Translations under genes and position numbers: made by a program
Shown: in pieces, positions 8,256-16,714 of the stretch
Numbering within the stretch: the stretch's first letter is position 1
Layout of the letters: every line of letters begins with the position of its first letter
The notes under the pieces: generated by a model
What the model was told of the DNA's origin: nothing
Databases searched by the model: none
What the model saw: only the letters and a program-made list of their open reading frames with translations
Assembly: GCA_039030715.1 (NCBI GenBank)
Contig: JBCCDU010000019.1
Location: forward strand, 1-55,182
DNA from: Thermohalobaculum sp039030715
Lineage (GTDB): Bacteria; Pseudomonadota; Alphaproteobacteria; Rhodobacterales; Rhodobacteraceae
DNA length: 55,182 nucleotides
Direction: 5' to 3'

Positions 8256-8489
8256 TCAGCCCTCGAAGGTCGACGCGAGCAGCTTTTCCAGCCGGCGCTC
8301 CTCGGCCAGGACGATCTCGACGAACTGGGTGCGGTCGTCCTCTGCCATCTGAGGATGATCGCGCAGCAGCTCCGCCGAACTGCGCAACGCGGTCAGCGAG
8401 GTGCGCAACCGCTCCACCAGTTCCGGGGCGGGCGCATGGGCCGCGGGAGTTCGGGTATCGGCATCGGCTGCGATGCAGTCCGTATTCAT
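8256..8489 (-). CDS. Stand-alone degenerate histidine-kinase dimerisation (HisKA-like) protein
   Basis: This is a 77-residue protein. Residues 28-75 (LVERLRTSLTALRSSAELL, then DRTQFVEIVLAEERRLEKLL) read like the two-helix dimerisation domain of a histidine kinase. However, the phosphoacceptor His expected two residues before LRT is Glu here, and no ATPase domain follows. A strong site, TAGGAGG, seven bases before the ATG at 8489 decides the start; an upstream in-frame start at 8567 has no such site. It could be a decoy or dimerisation partner of a sensor kinase, or a histidine phosphotransferase relic. No kinase gene is adjacent. Confidence 0.6.
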   Translation of the reverse strand: MNTDCIAADADTRTPAAHAPAPELVERLRTSLTALRSSAELLRDHPQMAEDDRTQFVEIVLAEERRLEKLLASTFEG

Positions 8490-8626
8490 GGAAGACCTCC
8501 TAAACCGGAAACCTCCTCCCAAACGCGGCGTTGGGTCTGGCGCCCCTGCTTTGCTGCGTCGCAACATAAAATGCGCATCCCGCGCCGAATTGCAAGCCCA
8601 AAGCCCGTAAAATCCCCGGCGCCGGG

Positions 8627-10894
8627 CTAGAGTACGAAGTCGCCGGCCTCCAGATCCACCAGACCGCTCAGCTCGATCTGGAAATCGGCGGCTCCGTCGC
8701 CGTCGCTGTCAGCGAGCAGGATGGTGCGGTCCTGCCCGACGGACTGGAAGAAGCGCAACTGCCCCGCGGCCGTGAACTGCGCCGTGCCGATGAAGTCGAA
8801 CGCCTGGTTGAAGTTCTGCGTTTCGTCGGCGTCCAGACGGCTCAGTTCGATCCGGTCGCCCGCGTTGAAATCGGTGATCACATCGCGATTGCCGACCCCG
8901 ACCCGGCTGTCGGAGAACTGGAAGTAGATAAAGCGGTCGTTCCCGCCGCCGCCGGTCATCACATCCGCGCCCGCATTGCCGTAGAGCTTGTCGAAACCGA
9001 CACCGCCATCCAGCGTGTCGTCGCCCGCGCGCCCCTGGACCCGGTCGGATCCCTGGTTGCCAGAGACGATGTTGTCGCGCTGATCGCCGAAAAGCACATC
9101 GATGAAGGTGCCGCCCGCCAGGTTCTCGACCCGGTCGAACGTGTCCCCCTCCGCATCGCCGATCCCGGCATTCAGGCCCTGGATATCGGCCTGGTTGCGA
9201 ATGGCGGAGCCCTCATAGCTCACCGTGTCCGATCCGGCACTGCCATCGAAATGGTCGCGCCCGGCGCCCCCGATCAGCGTGTCGTCGCCTCCCCCGCCCA
9301 GCAGCGTGTCATCGCCGCCCAGGCCGATCAGCACATCGTTGCCGCTGAGGCCCTCCAGCACGTCGATGGCGGCCTCGCCGGTCAGGGTCTCGCCCTGCCC
9401 GGTCCCGGTCTGCTGGCGGAAGCCATAGATGATATAGGTGCCGCCCGCATCCGCGCCCGCGGTGCTCTCGCCCTTTGCACCGACAGCGAGGTCGTCCAGG
9501 CCGTCGCCGTTGAGATCGCCCGCGCCGCCGACCGCGACACCGGCATAGTCGCCCGCCGCGAGGCCATCGATGGTGAACCCGTCGCTGCCGTCCAGCGCGC
9601 CCAGATCGACACTGGCCTGGAACCCCTGATCCGTGCCGAAGACAAGATAGGCCCGGCCCGAGCCCACGCCGTTCGGCGTCGCCTCCTCCGCCCCGATGAT
9701 CAGATCGTCGATGCCATCCCCGTTCACGTCACCGGCGATATCGATTGCGCGCCCGGTCTGATCGCCCGCCGCGACGCCGTCCAGTCGAAAGCCGTTGGTG
9801 CCATCCAGATCGCCCAGATCCACCACCGCATCGAACCCGGTGGAGGAGCCGAAGACCACATAGGTCGCGCCAATCGCATCGTTCCCGCCGCGCTCCAGCA
9901 GCGGCGCGCCGATGATCAGGTCATCGATCCCGTCGCCGTTGATGTCGCCGTCGATGGCCAGCGACAGCCCGGCGCGGTCATCCGCTTGCTCGCCGATGAC
10001 AGTGAACCCGTTGGTGCCGTCCAGCGCGGTCAGATCGACGCTCGCCCCAAAGGCCGCATCGGTGCCGAAGAGAACATAGATCTCCCCCGCCGAGTTCCGT
10101 CCATCCGGATCCGCGAAGATGGCGGAGGTGACCAGATCCGCCACCCCGTCAGCGTTCAGGTCACCGCCCCCGGCCACCGCGGTCCCGTTGAAGTCGGTGC
10201 TGCCGATCCCCGGGATCGCAAAGCCATCGGTCCCGTCCAGCGCATCCAGATCGATCGACGCCCCAAATGGCTGATCCGAGCCGAAGACGACATAGGCCTC
10301 GCCCGACAACAGCCCATTGGGCCCGAATGTCGACTGCGCGCCCACGATCACATCGTCGATGCCGTCATCGTTGAAATCGCCGATCCGAGACACCGTGGTG
10401 TCCGAGTTGCCGAACCCGGCCGGTCCCGCCAGCGCCACGCCATCGCTGCCGTCCAGCGCGGTCAATTCCAGACCGGCCCCGAATGGCTGATCGCTGCCGA
10501 AGACGATGTAAACCTCGTCCTGATCCTGCGACCCGATGATCAGGTCGTCGAACCCGTCGCCGTTGAAATCCCCGGCGCGCGAGATCGCGTAGCCGGTGCG
10601 CGAGTAGGTCCCCTCGCCCTGCATCGCGAACCCGTCGGTACCGTCCAGATCGCCCAGCGAGACGGTCGCGCCGAACCCCTCCGGATCGCCGAACAGGACA
10701 TAAACCTCTCCCGCCTCGACATCCATGCCGACATCCGCGCGATAGGCCGCGACCGCCAGGTCCGACACCCCGTCGCCATTGATATCGCCCAGAAAGGACA
10801 GCGCCCCGCCAGCCGCGTCGTCGCCCGCGACCCCGGTCAGCAGAAAGCCGTTGCGACCGTCCAGATCGCCCAGCAACACCTCGGAAATTGCCAT
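8627..10894 (-). CDS. Secreted FG-GAP beta-propeller protein with RTX repeats and serralysin-type C-terminus
   Basis: Residues about 5-500 of this 755-residue protein are seven or so repeats of an integrin-alpha-like FG-GAP unit, each with LDGTDGF and a calcium loop such as GDINGDGIDDLIIGA. Residues about 510-650 hold RTX nonapeptides (LSGNDVLIG, GGDDTLLGG, AGDDTLDGG). The last 100 or so residues (RFIYFQFSDSR to AGDFVL) form a serralysin-like C-terminal module. No N-terminal signal peptide is present. These features point to type I secretion and calcium-dependent folding outside the cell, probably as an adhesin or surface protein. No secretion genes are adjacent. The C-terminal module is shared with the RTX protein at 14.1-15.8 kb. 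Confidence 0.85.
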   Translation of the reverse strand: MAISEVLLGDLDGRNGFLLTGVAGDDAAGGALSFLGDINGDGVSDLAVAAYRADVGMDVEAGEVYVLFGDPEGFGATVSLGDLDGTDGFAMQGEGTYSRTGYAISRAGDFNGDGFDDLIIGSQDQDEVYIVFGSDQPFGAGLELTALDGSDGVALAGPAGFGNSDTTVSRIGDFNDDGIDDVIVGAQSTFGPNGLLSGEAYVVFGSDQPFGASIDLDALDGTDGFAIPGIGSTDFNGTAVAGGGDLNADGVADLVTSAIFADPDGRNSAGEIYVLFGTDAAFGASVDLTALDGTNGFTVIGEQADDRAGLSLAIDGDINGDGIDDLIIGAPLLERGGNDAIGATYVVFGSSTGFDAVVDLGDLDGTNGFRLDGVAAGDQTGRAIDIAGDVNGDGIDDLIIGAEEATPNGVGSGRAYLVFGTDQGFQASVDLGALDGSDGFTIDGLAAGDYAGVAVGGAGDLNGDGLDDLAVGAKGESTAGADAGGTYIIYGFRQQTGTGQGETLTGEAAIDVLEGLSGNDVLIGLGGDDTLLGGGGDDTLIGGAGRDHFDGSAGSDTVSYEGSAIRNQADIQGLNAGIGDAEGDTFDRVENLAGGTFIDVLFGDQRDNIVSGNQGSDRVQGRAGDDTLDGGVGFDKLYGNAGADVMTGGGGNDRFIYFQFSDSRVGVGNRDVITDFNAGDRIELSRLDADETQNFNQAFDFIGTAQFTAAGQLRFFQSVGQDRTILLADSDGDGAADFQIELSGLVDLEAGDFVL

Positions 10895-10969
10895 CGCCTC
10901 ACACCCCCTGAAAAAGCGCGCGCACTCTGCACCGCGGCACGGCGGATGGCAAGCGTGCCAGGGCTGCGG

Positions 10970-12037
10970 TCAGATCACGAATGTTTCGACCGCCGCTTCG
11001 TCGAAAGCCATCCCGGTGCCCGTGACGTCCTCGAAATCCACGGTGCCGTCGCGCATCCGCATCGGCTCCGCCAGGATCGGGTTCCACCAGTCGCAGTATT
11101 CCAGCCAGCCGGCGGTTGGGGCCGCGCACATCATCTGCGCCGACAGTTCGGACCACAGATGGTTCGAGAGCGGAATGCCCCGTGTCGCCGCCAGCCCCGC
11201 CACCCGCATCCACCCGGTGATGCCATGGCATTTCATGACATCCGGCATCCACAAATCGGCGGCCCCGGCCTCCGCGGCCAGATGAAACTCCGGCGGACCC
11301 CACCAGTTCTCGCCCGCCTGCAAGGCGACACCGTGCCCTCCCAGGGCCGCAAGGCCGGGGAAATCATGCGCCAGCACCGGCTCCTCGATCCAGGTCAGGC
11401 CCTCCCCCGCCAGGGCCGCGATCCGCCGCGCGGCCTCGGCCTGGTCCAGCGACTGGTTGTAATCCACCATCATGGCGGGCTCCGGTCCGATGGCGCGGCG
11501 GATCGCTCGCAGGACCGCCAGATCCTCCGCCACGGTCGGATAGCCGATCTTGGCCTTCACACCGCGAAACCCCTTCGCGATCAACGCCTCCGCCACTTTG
11601 GCCGACCCCGCTTCGCCGTCATAACCTATGGCGCCATAGGGATGGATCGACTTGGGCCTCGCCCCCAGCAACGCGTAAAGCGGCAGATCTCTGGCGCGCG
11701 CGAGGGCGTCCCACATCGCCATGTCCAGCCCGGCGACCGCCATCGCAGCCAATCCCTGCCCGCCCAGTAGCCGCAGCCGCGCCAGCAAACCGTCGGTCAG
11801 CGAGGTCGGCGCCAAATCCTCCCCCTCGATCAGCGCCGCCAGATTGCGCGTCAGCCCGGCCAGCGGCACCAGCGCCAGCTCGGCATAGGCAAACAGGATC
11901 GCCTGGCCGGTAACGCCGTCATCGGTCGTCACCTCCACCAGCACCAGCGGCGAGTTCTCGATAACGCCGGAGGCCGTGCGATGCGGCTCCGCCATCGGCA
12001 CCTTGACGGCTCTCACACGGGTGGAGGCGATTTTCAT
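10970..12037 (-). CDS. Mandelate racemase/muconate lactonizing family (enolase superfamily) enzyme
   Basis: The 355-residue protein has the family's capping domain followed by a TIM barrel. Catalytic landmarks are VKAKIG (KxK general base), MVDYNQS (first metal Asp), WIEEP (second metal Glu), QAGENW (third metal Glu) and SNHLWSEL (His general base on the seventh strand). KxK plus His is the arrangement of the mandelate racemase subgroup, which removes the proton alpha to a carboxylate. The substrate is unknown; racemisation or acid-sugar dehydration are both possible. It sits 13 bases after the fthC stop and may share its transcript. Confidence 0.85.
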   Translation of the reverse strand: MKIASTRVRAVKVPMAEPHRTASGVIENSPLVLVEVTTDDGVTGQAILFAYAELALVPLAGLTRNLAALIEGEDLAPTSLTDGLLARLRLLGGQGLAAMAVAGLDMAMWDALARARDLPLYALLGARPKSIHPYGAIGYDGEAGSAKVAEALIAKGFRGVKAKIGYPTVAEDLAVLRAIRRAIGPEPAMMVDYNQSLDQAEAARRIAALAGEGLTWIEEPVLAHDFPGLAALGGHGVALQAGENWWGPPEFHLAAEAGAADLWMPDVMKCHGITGWMRVAGLAATRGIPLSNHLWSELSAQMMCAAPTAGWLEYCDWWNPILAEPMRMRDGTVDFEDVTGTGMAFDEAAVETFVI

Positions 12038-12050
12038 GGCTCACTCCTCG

Positions 12051-12650
12051 TCACGCAGGGGGATCGGAGGCCGGGCTGCGCACCGGGATCATGCCCTCCT
12101 CGGTTACGATTGCATCCAGCGGCTGATCCGTCGGCTCACGCGGCAAGTCGGGCACCTCCTGCGCGGCAAATGCATAGCCGATGGCGAGCGTCGGCTTGAC
12201 CCGGCGCATCTCCTCCAGCGAGCGGTCATAGAACCCGCCGCCATAGCCGAGCCTGCCGCCCTCCCGGTCAAAGGCCACCAGGGGCGCGATCACCAGATCC
12301 GGCGCCAGCCAGTCGGTCCCGACCGGCACGGCGGCGCCGAACGGCCCCTCCTCCATCGCCACATCGGGATGCCATTCGCGGAATTGCAGGGCCAGCCCCT
12401 CGCCCTGGATGACTGGCACGCAGATCCGGTGTCCCGCCGCGCTCAGGCGGCGCATCAGCGGCATCGGATCGATCTCGGTCCGGATCGGGCAATAGGCCGA
12501 CACGACAGCGGCACCGGTCAGGAACCGCGAGGCCAGCAGATGCTCCGCCGCCCTCTGCCCGGCATCCGGCGTCGCCGCATGGGCGGTCTTGCGCCGGGCA
12601 AATGCCGCCTTGCGCAAAGCCGCCTTCCGGTCTGACAGGGCATCGCTCAT
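12051..12650 (-). CDS. fthC: 5-formyltetrahydrofolate cyclo-ligase
   Basis: This 199-residue enzyme converts 5-formyl-THF to 5,10-methenyl-THF using ATP. Visible motifs are the basic N-terminal RKAALRKAAFARRK that binds ATP, AAVVSAYCPIRTEIDP, and GGRLGYGGGFYDRSL, the family signature near the C-terminus. I start at ATG 12650 (MSDALSDRK) rather than the longer in-frame ORF, whose extra 36 residues match nothing and run toward the 6S RNA. The 6S RNA gene lies directly upstream on the same strand, the arrangement known from E. coli ssrS-ygfA. Confidence 0.9.
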   Translation of the reverse strand: MSDALSDRKAALRKAAFARRKTAHAATPDAGQRAAEHLLASRFLTGAAVVSAYCPIRTEIDPMPLMRRLSAAGHRICVPVIQGEGLALQFREWHPDVAMEEGPFGAAVPVGTDWLAPDLVIAPLVAFDREGGRLGYGGGFYDRSLEEMRRVKPTLAIGYAFAAQEVPDLPREPTDQPLDAIVTEEGMIPVRSPASDPPA

Positions 12651-12781
12651 GCCGCCCTGCCTATCCGCCACCCTCGAAAACGGCAATCCCCGATCGCGGC
12701 ACCCGCCACCGGCGGCGCCGCGCAGCGGCCAGAGAAAGGCGCATGCGCGCCAGCGCATTCCGTTTGGCTAGAGGGAGGAAG

Positions 12782-12944
12782 GCGGCGGGCCCGTCGTGAC
12801 CGTGGCGGTTTCAGATCCTCGCGAGCCTGGATAACCAGGTGGGCGCCAGATGCATAAGCCCACGAGCGAACGCAGAGCCAGCTCCCGCGAGAAAAAATAG
12901 GCCACCAGGAAATGTCCGCTACACGAGAAAGACAGCACCCGCCT
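12782..12944 (-). ncRNA. ssrS: 6S RNA (candidate)
   Basis: 6S RNA mimics an open promoter and sequesters sigma-70 RNA polymerase. About 163 nt lie between a good minus-strand promoter and the fthC gene, with no ORF. The ends pair (GGCGGG at the 5' end with CCCGCC at the 3' end). Inside there are a GTGGGC/GCCCAC hairpin, a CCTGG-TTAT-CCAGG hairpin and a long, mostly paired rod, the overall shape of 6S RNA. Position upstream of the 5-formyl-THF cyclo-ligase gene is the known synteny. The identification rests on fold and context; exact ends are inferred from the promoter and closing stem. Confidence 0.72.
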
Positions 12945-12950
12945 GAGGCG

Positions 12951-12979
12951 AATATAGGGCGCGGCGCGGCATTCTGCAA
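12951..12979 (-). promoter_or_regulatory. Sigma-70 promoter of the 6S RNA gene
   Basis: On the minus strand a TTGCAG -35 box (12974-12979) and a TATATT -10 box (12951-12956) are separated by exactly 17 bases. The start would fall near 12944, just before the closing stem of the proposed 6S RNA. Confidence 0.7.
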
Positions 12980-12993
12980 AGCCCCCATGCGCC

Positions 12994-13929
12994 TCAGTAG
13001 CCGGTGACCCGGTCGATCTCGCGCAGCAGCGGCTGCCCGGCCATCAGGCGGCGGTAATTCTCGGCCACATCGCCCAGTGCCTCGCCCAGATGCCAGCCCG
13101 ACGAATGCGGGGTGACGGTGACACGGGGATGGCGCCAGAACGGATGATCCCGGGGCAAAGGTTCGCGGCGAAAGACATCCAGAACCGCATGGGCCAGATG
13201 CCCCGCATCCAGCGCCGCGATCAGCGCCTCCTCATCGATCAGATCGCCGCGCCCGGCATTCAGCAGCACGCCACCGGGCTTCATCCGGCGCAGCATCCCG
13301 GCGCCCAGAAGCCCGCGCGTCTCGGCCGTCGAGGGCAGAATGCAGGCCACATAATCGGCGGTGGAGAGCACCTCCACCAGCCCGTCCGGCCCGGAAACCG
13401 ACGTCACGCCCTCCATTTGCTTGGGCGACCGGCTCCAGCCCACGACGCGAAAGCCCAGCGCGGCAAAACTCCGTGCCGTGCGGGCGCCGATATTTCCCAG
13501 CCCCAGCACGCCCACCACGGTCTTCGCGCTCTCGCGCGGCGCCAGTGGCGCCCACTGCGCCTCGGCCTGGGCACCGCGAAACGCTGCCATATTGCACTGA
13601 TGACCCAGCACATGCGCCAGGAAATACGCGGCGATCTCCCCGCTCGAGGCATCCGGCGCCAGCCGAGCCACGCGAATATCCGGCCTCAGATCCGGATCGC
13701 GCAGAATACCCTCGACCCCTACGCCCAGCTTCTGCACCAGGCGCAGATTGGGCAGCGCCCCGATCGCACCCGGATGCAGCGTGACCACCGCCATCATGGT
13801 CACATCCTCCAGCGGACCGTCCTCGATCCCAACGCGGATCCGCACACCGGGCAGGTCCGGCGCCAGCAGGGCCGCCAGATCGGCTTCCTCCATCCAATCG
13901 GGCTGGCGCACATCCAGAAGCAGGCTCAT
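12994..13929 (-). CDS. D-2-hydroxyacid dehydrogenase, GhrA-like glyoxylate/hydroxypyruvate reductase
   Basis: The 311-residue protein is the size of GhrA. It has the NAD(P)-binding GVLGLGNIGARTARSFAALG, then the Arg region LLNAGRGDLIDEEAL, the Glu site DVFRREPLP, and the catalytic His in VTVTPHSSGW. WSRSPKQ after the second strand places Arg-Ser at the cofactor 2'-position, which favours NADPH. The likely role is reduction of glyoxylate or hydroxypyruvate in the cytoplasm. I start at ATG 13929, which has GGAAGGA upstream, instead of the longer frame beginning at 13998. Confidence 0.82.
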   Translation of the reverse strand: MSLLLDVRQPDWMEEADLAALLAPDLPGVRIRVGIEDGPLEDVTMMAVVTLHPGAIGALPNLRLVQKLGVGVEGILRDPDLRPDIRVARLAPDASSGEIAAYFLAHVLGHQCNMAAFRGAQAEAQWAPLAPRESAKTVVGVLGLGNIGARTARSFAALGFRVVGWSRSPKQMEGVTSVSGPDGLVEVLSTADYVACILPSTAETRGLLGAGMLRRMKPGGVLLNAGRGDLIDEEALIAALDAGHLAHAVLDVFRREPLPRDHPFWRHPRVTVTPHSSGWHLGEALGDVAENYRRLMAGQPLLREIDRVTGY

Positions 13930-14075
13930 CCTCGTCCTTCCCTCATCTCCAAACCAGCCTGTCAGACGGCCGAAACTTGTGATTTCCCATTCGGTCAAAG
14001 TTTAATACAAATGGCGCTTGATTAACCCATTAGCGTCTACGGCTGGGGTGGCCGTGTTATTTGTGGAGCGATTTC

Positions 14076-15764
14076 ATGGCAGTTTTCAATGGCGACGGTT
14101 CGGCGGACACACTCATGGGTTCGGCGGAGGCCGATCAGATCTTCGGTGGCGGAGGGGACGACTCGCTCTTGGGTGAGGACGGGAACGACGAGATCTTCGG
14201 CGGCGACGACAACGATCGTATCGCCGGCGGTATTGGAAATGACGAGATCAACGGCGATGACGGCAACGACACGCTGTTCGGCGAACTGGGCCTCGACACG
14301 ATCTTTGGCGGCCTGGGAGACGACACGCTCGGCGGCGGCGCGAGCGCTGACAGCCTGGATGGCGGCGAGGGCGCGGACGAACTCTTCGGCGGCTCGAGCA
14401 ACGACAGTCTCGTCGGCGGGCTCGGGAACGACACGCTGTTCGGCGGGTTCGGAAACGACGCCCTGATCGGTGGCGAGGGTGACGATTTCATAGATGGCAA
14501 TGACGGCAATGACGGCGCCATCGGTGAGGGTGGTAACGACACCATGATCGGCGGTGTCGGGCGGGATCTGTTCTTCGGCGGCGATGGCAACGACTCGATC
14601 GATGGCGGCCTCAGCAGCGATACGCTTTACGGCGATGCCGATGACGACAGTATCCTGGGCGAGCAGTCCGTAGACTTGATATTCGGCGGCACTGGCAATG
14701 ATTTTGTCTTCGGTGGCAGCGAAAACGACGAATTGCACGGCGACGCCGGCAACGACACGATCTTCGGCGGTGAAGGCGCGGACGAGATCCTCGGTGGCGA
14801 CGGTGACGATTTCATCAGAGGCGATCTGGGCTTCGACACCATCGACGGTGGCGAGGGGAACGACACCGCCAGCCTGACCCATACCAGCTTCGCGGTCGAG
14901 ATCCTGCTGGCCGAGGACCTGGTCACCTTCTTCGACGGCGGCGGCACGGAACGGATTATCAGCATCGAGAACGTGATCGGGACCCTGGGCTCGGACGTGA
15001 TCGTCGGCGATGACGACGCGAACATGCTGGACGGCGCCGATGGGGACGACACCATCGATGGCGGGGGCGGCGACGACACCCTGCGCGGCGACCTGGGCGA
15101 TGACACCCTGCGTGGCGGTGAAGGCGCCGATGCGCTCGAAGGCGGCGACGGGATCGACACCGCCAGCTACGAAAACGCCGCCACCCGCGTACAGGCCGAT
15201 CTGCGCGGCACCACCGTGACCTTCGGCGAGGCGGTGGGCGACACATTCACCGGGATCGAGAACCTGACCGGCAGCCGCTTCAACGATGCCCTGCGGGGCA
15301 ACGACGATGCGAATGTGGTGGCAGGGGGCCGGGCCTCTGACCGCCTGTTCGGCCTGGGCGGCGACGACACCCTGCTGGGCGAGGTCGGCACGGATATCCT
15401 CTATGGCAACGGCGGACGCGATGTCATGACCGGGGGCATCGGGGCGGACAGATTCATCTATTTCGGTCTCTCCGACTCGCGCACCGGCACGACCCGGCGC
15501 GACGTGATCACCGATTTCGACGCGGATCAGGACCGGATCGAGATCAGCCGCCTGGACGCGGATCGCGGCGTGGGGGGCAATCAGCTCTTCGACTTCGTCG
15601 GCACCGCCGCATTCTCGGGCAATGCGGGAGAGCTGCGCTACTTCAAGGCGCAAGCGCTGGAAATCACGGTCATCCAGGCCGACACCGACGGCGACTCCCG
15701 CACGGATTTCGAGATCGAGCTGACCGGGATCGTCGATCTGGGGGCGGATGACTTCGTCCTCTGA
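14076..15764 (+). CDS. RTX calcium-binding repeat protein, type I secretion substrate
   Basis: Nearly the whole 562-residue protein is made of GGxGxDxLx nonapeptides, from about residue 12 to 280 and again from 310 to 460. Two short non-repeat spacers (EILLAEDLVTFFDGGGTERI and TRVQADLRGTTVTFG) interrupt them. The last 110 residues (RFIYFGLSDSR to LGADDFVL) are a serralysin-like C-terminal targeting module nearly identical in plan to that of the 8.6-10.9 kb protein. No catalytic domain is present, so it is a pure repeat protein, perhaps an extracellular calcium-dependent matrix or adhesion protein. ATG at 14076 follows GTGGAG; TTG at 14061 is an alternative. Confidence 0.85.
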   Translation: MAVFNGDGSADTLMGSAEADQIFGGGGDDSLLGEDGNDEIFGGDDNDRIAGGIGNDEINGDDGNDTLFGELGLDTIFGGLGDDTLGGGASADSLDGGEGADELFGGSSNDSLVGGLGNDTLFGGFGNDALIGGEGDDFIDGNDGNDGAIGEGGNDTMIGGVGRDLFFGGDGNDSIDGGLSSDTLYGDADDDSILGEQSVDLIFGGTGNDFVFGGSENDELHGDAGNDTIFGGEGADEILGGDGDDFIRGDLGFDTIDGGEGNDTASLTHTSFAVEILLAEDLVTFFDGGGTERIISIENVIGTLGSDVIVGDDDANMLDGADGDDTIDGGGGDDTLRGDLGDDTLRGGEGADALEGGDGIDTASYENAATRVQADLRGTTVTFGEAVGDTFTGIENLTGSRFNDALRGNDDANVVAGGRASDRLFGLGGDDTLLGEVGTDILYGNGGRDVMTGGIGADRFIYFGLSDSRTGTTRRDVITDFDADQDRIEISRLDADRGVGGNQLFDFVGTAAFSGNAGELRYFKAQALEITVIQADTDGDSRTDFEIELTGIVDLGADDFVL

Positions 15765-15785
15765 CCCCTACCGGCGCCAGTTCTG

Positions 15786-15811
15786 GTCTGACCGGACACG
15801 CCCGGTCAGAC
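15786..15811. terminator. Hairpin between convergent RTX and zapA genes
   Basis: A perfect 10-bp stem (GTCTGACCGG paired with CCGGTCAGAC) with a six-base loop lies between the two stop codons. There is no strong T-run on either side, so termination is inferred from stem strength and position. Confidence 0.55.
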
Positions 15812-15817
15812 TGTCTC

Positions 15818-16186
15818 TCAGACCATCTTTTCGGTGAGCGTCTCGATCCGCGCAGCAATGGCGTCGATGCGCGCCGCCATGTCCGCCTCGACCTCGGCGT
15901 TGAACATGTCCGAGGGGGCCGAACGGGTATCGGCAAGCTGGCGCGCATCGGCGGTCTGACGCTCCAGCGCGCGCATTTTGCGGTGCATCTCGGTCATCTC
16001 GTCGGCCAGCGTCAGGCCGACCATCACCATCAGACGCCCCTCGGGCACCGGTTGCGACAGGTTCGACTGGATATCGTTGGCGATCTGGTCCATCCGCTCG
16101 GCATAGGCGGCGACACCGGCCTCCTCGCCATCCGCGCAGCCCAGGCGATAGCGCCGCCCCCCGATCGATACATTCACCTCAGCCAT
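15818..16186 (-). CDS. zapA: Cell division protein ZapA
   Basis: ZapA binds and bundles FtsZ filaments at the division ring. The 122-residue protein starts with the family pattern VNVSIGGRRYRLGCADGEE, continues with AERMDQIANDI, and has MVMVGLTLADEM before a C-terminal coiled coil, as in ZapA tetramers. Alphaproteobacterial ZapA often has this longer tail. The ATG has AGGAGG upstream. A small coiled-coil gene lies 19 bases upstream on the same strand, and together they form a probable division operon divergent from transketolase. Confidence 0.88.
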   Translation of the reverse strand: MAEVNVSIGGRRYRLGCADGEEAGVAAYAERMDQIANDIQSNLSQPVPEGRLMVMVGLTLADEMTEMHRKMRALERQTADARQLADTRSAPSDMFNAEVEADMAARIDAIAARIETLTEKMV

Positions 16187-16205
16187 AAAATCCTCCTTGG
16201 GGCCT

Positions 16206-16469
16206 TCAGGCCGAACCGGCCAGACCGGCCTGGCCCGCCATCGCCCGCAAATCCATCAGTGCCGCGCGCACTGCGTCGGCGGCCTCGCCACGCAACTGCG
16301 CCTCTTCGTGAGAGCGTGCCTCCAGACGGTTGATCTTCGCCGTGAGCGCATCGCGCTCGCTGGTGAAATCCGCCTCCTCGGTGCGCTTCTCCTCCAGGCT
16401 CTCCATCCGGTTCTGCAACGCGTCCAGCGCTCTGTCCAACCGGGCGAATGCTGTCTCGATTTTGCTCAT
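16206..16469 (-). CDS. Small coiled-coil protein upstream of zapA (DUF4164-like)
   Basis: This 87-residue acidic protein is almost all heptad-patterned helix (SKIETAFARLDRALDAL, RMESLEEKRTEE, AKINRLEARSHEEAQL). Such small coiled-coil proteins next to zapA in alphaproteobacteria resemble DUF4164 and have been compared with ZapB, but sequence alone does not prove a division role. The start at ATG 16469 is preceded by AGGAGG; the longer in-frame ORF to 16556 adds a low-complexity tail and is not supported. Confidence 0.7.
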   Translation of the reverse strand: MSKIETAFARLDRALDALQNRMESLEEKRTEEADFTSERDALTAKINRLEARSHEEAQLRGEAADAVRAALMDLRAMAGQAGLAGSA

Positions 16470-16714
16470 GCTCGCCTCCTCATTTTCGTTTTGTTTTTGG
16501 TCCGGTTCGATCCGTCCGCCCCCTGTTCCCCCAGGGCCACGGCGGACGCGAATCAATCCGGTGGCCAGAGTATGCCAAAAAAACCGGCGCTATGCGGGCT
16601 TGTCGGGCAGAACCGCGAAATCGGCGCGATTTCTGGCCGGGCCGCTCTTGACCGCCTCACCCTGCCCTGCGCATTGTCCGGCCCAGACAGGAAGCGCTCC
16701 AAGAGGACATCAGA

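Noticed and set aside
9251..11770. An 839-codon open frame on the plus strand opposite the FG-GAP gene
   Set aside because: It is a shadow of the high-GC, repeat-rich gene on the other strand; it spans three genes, has no recognisable domain and an Arg/Gln/Pro-heavy composition typical of antisense frames.
14100..15420. Short direct repeats in the DNA, possible CRISPR-like array
   Set aside because: The repeats follow the codons of RTX nonapeptides, vary in sequence and have no spacers.
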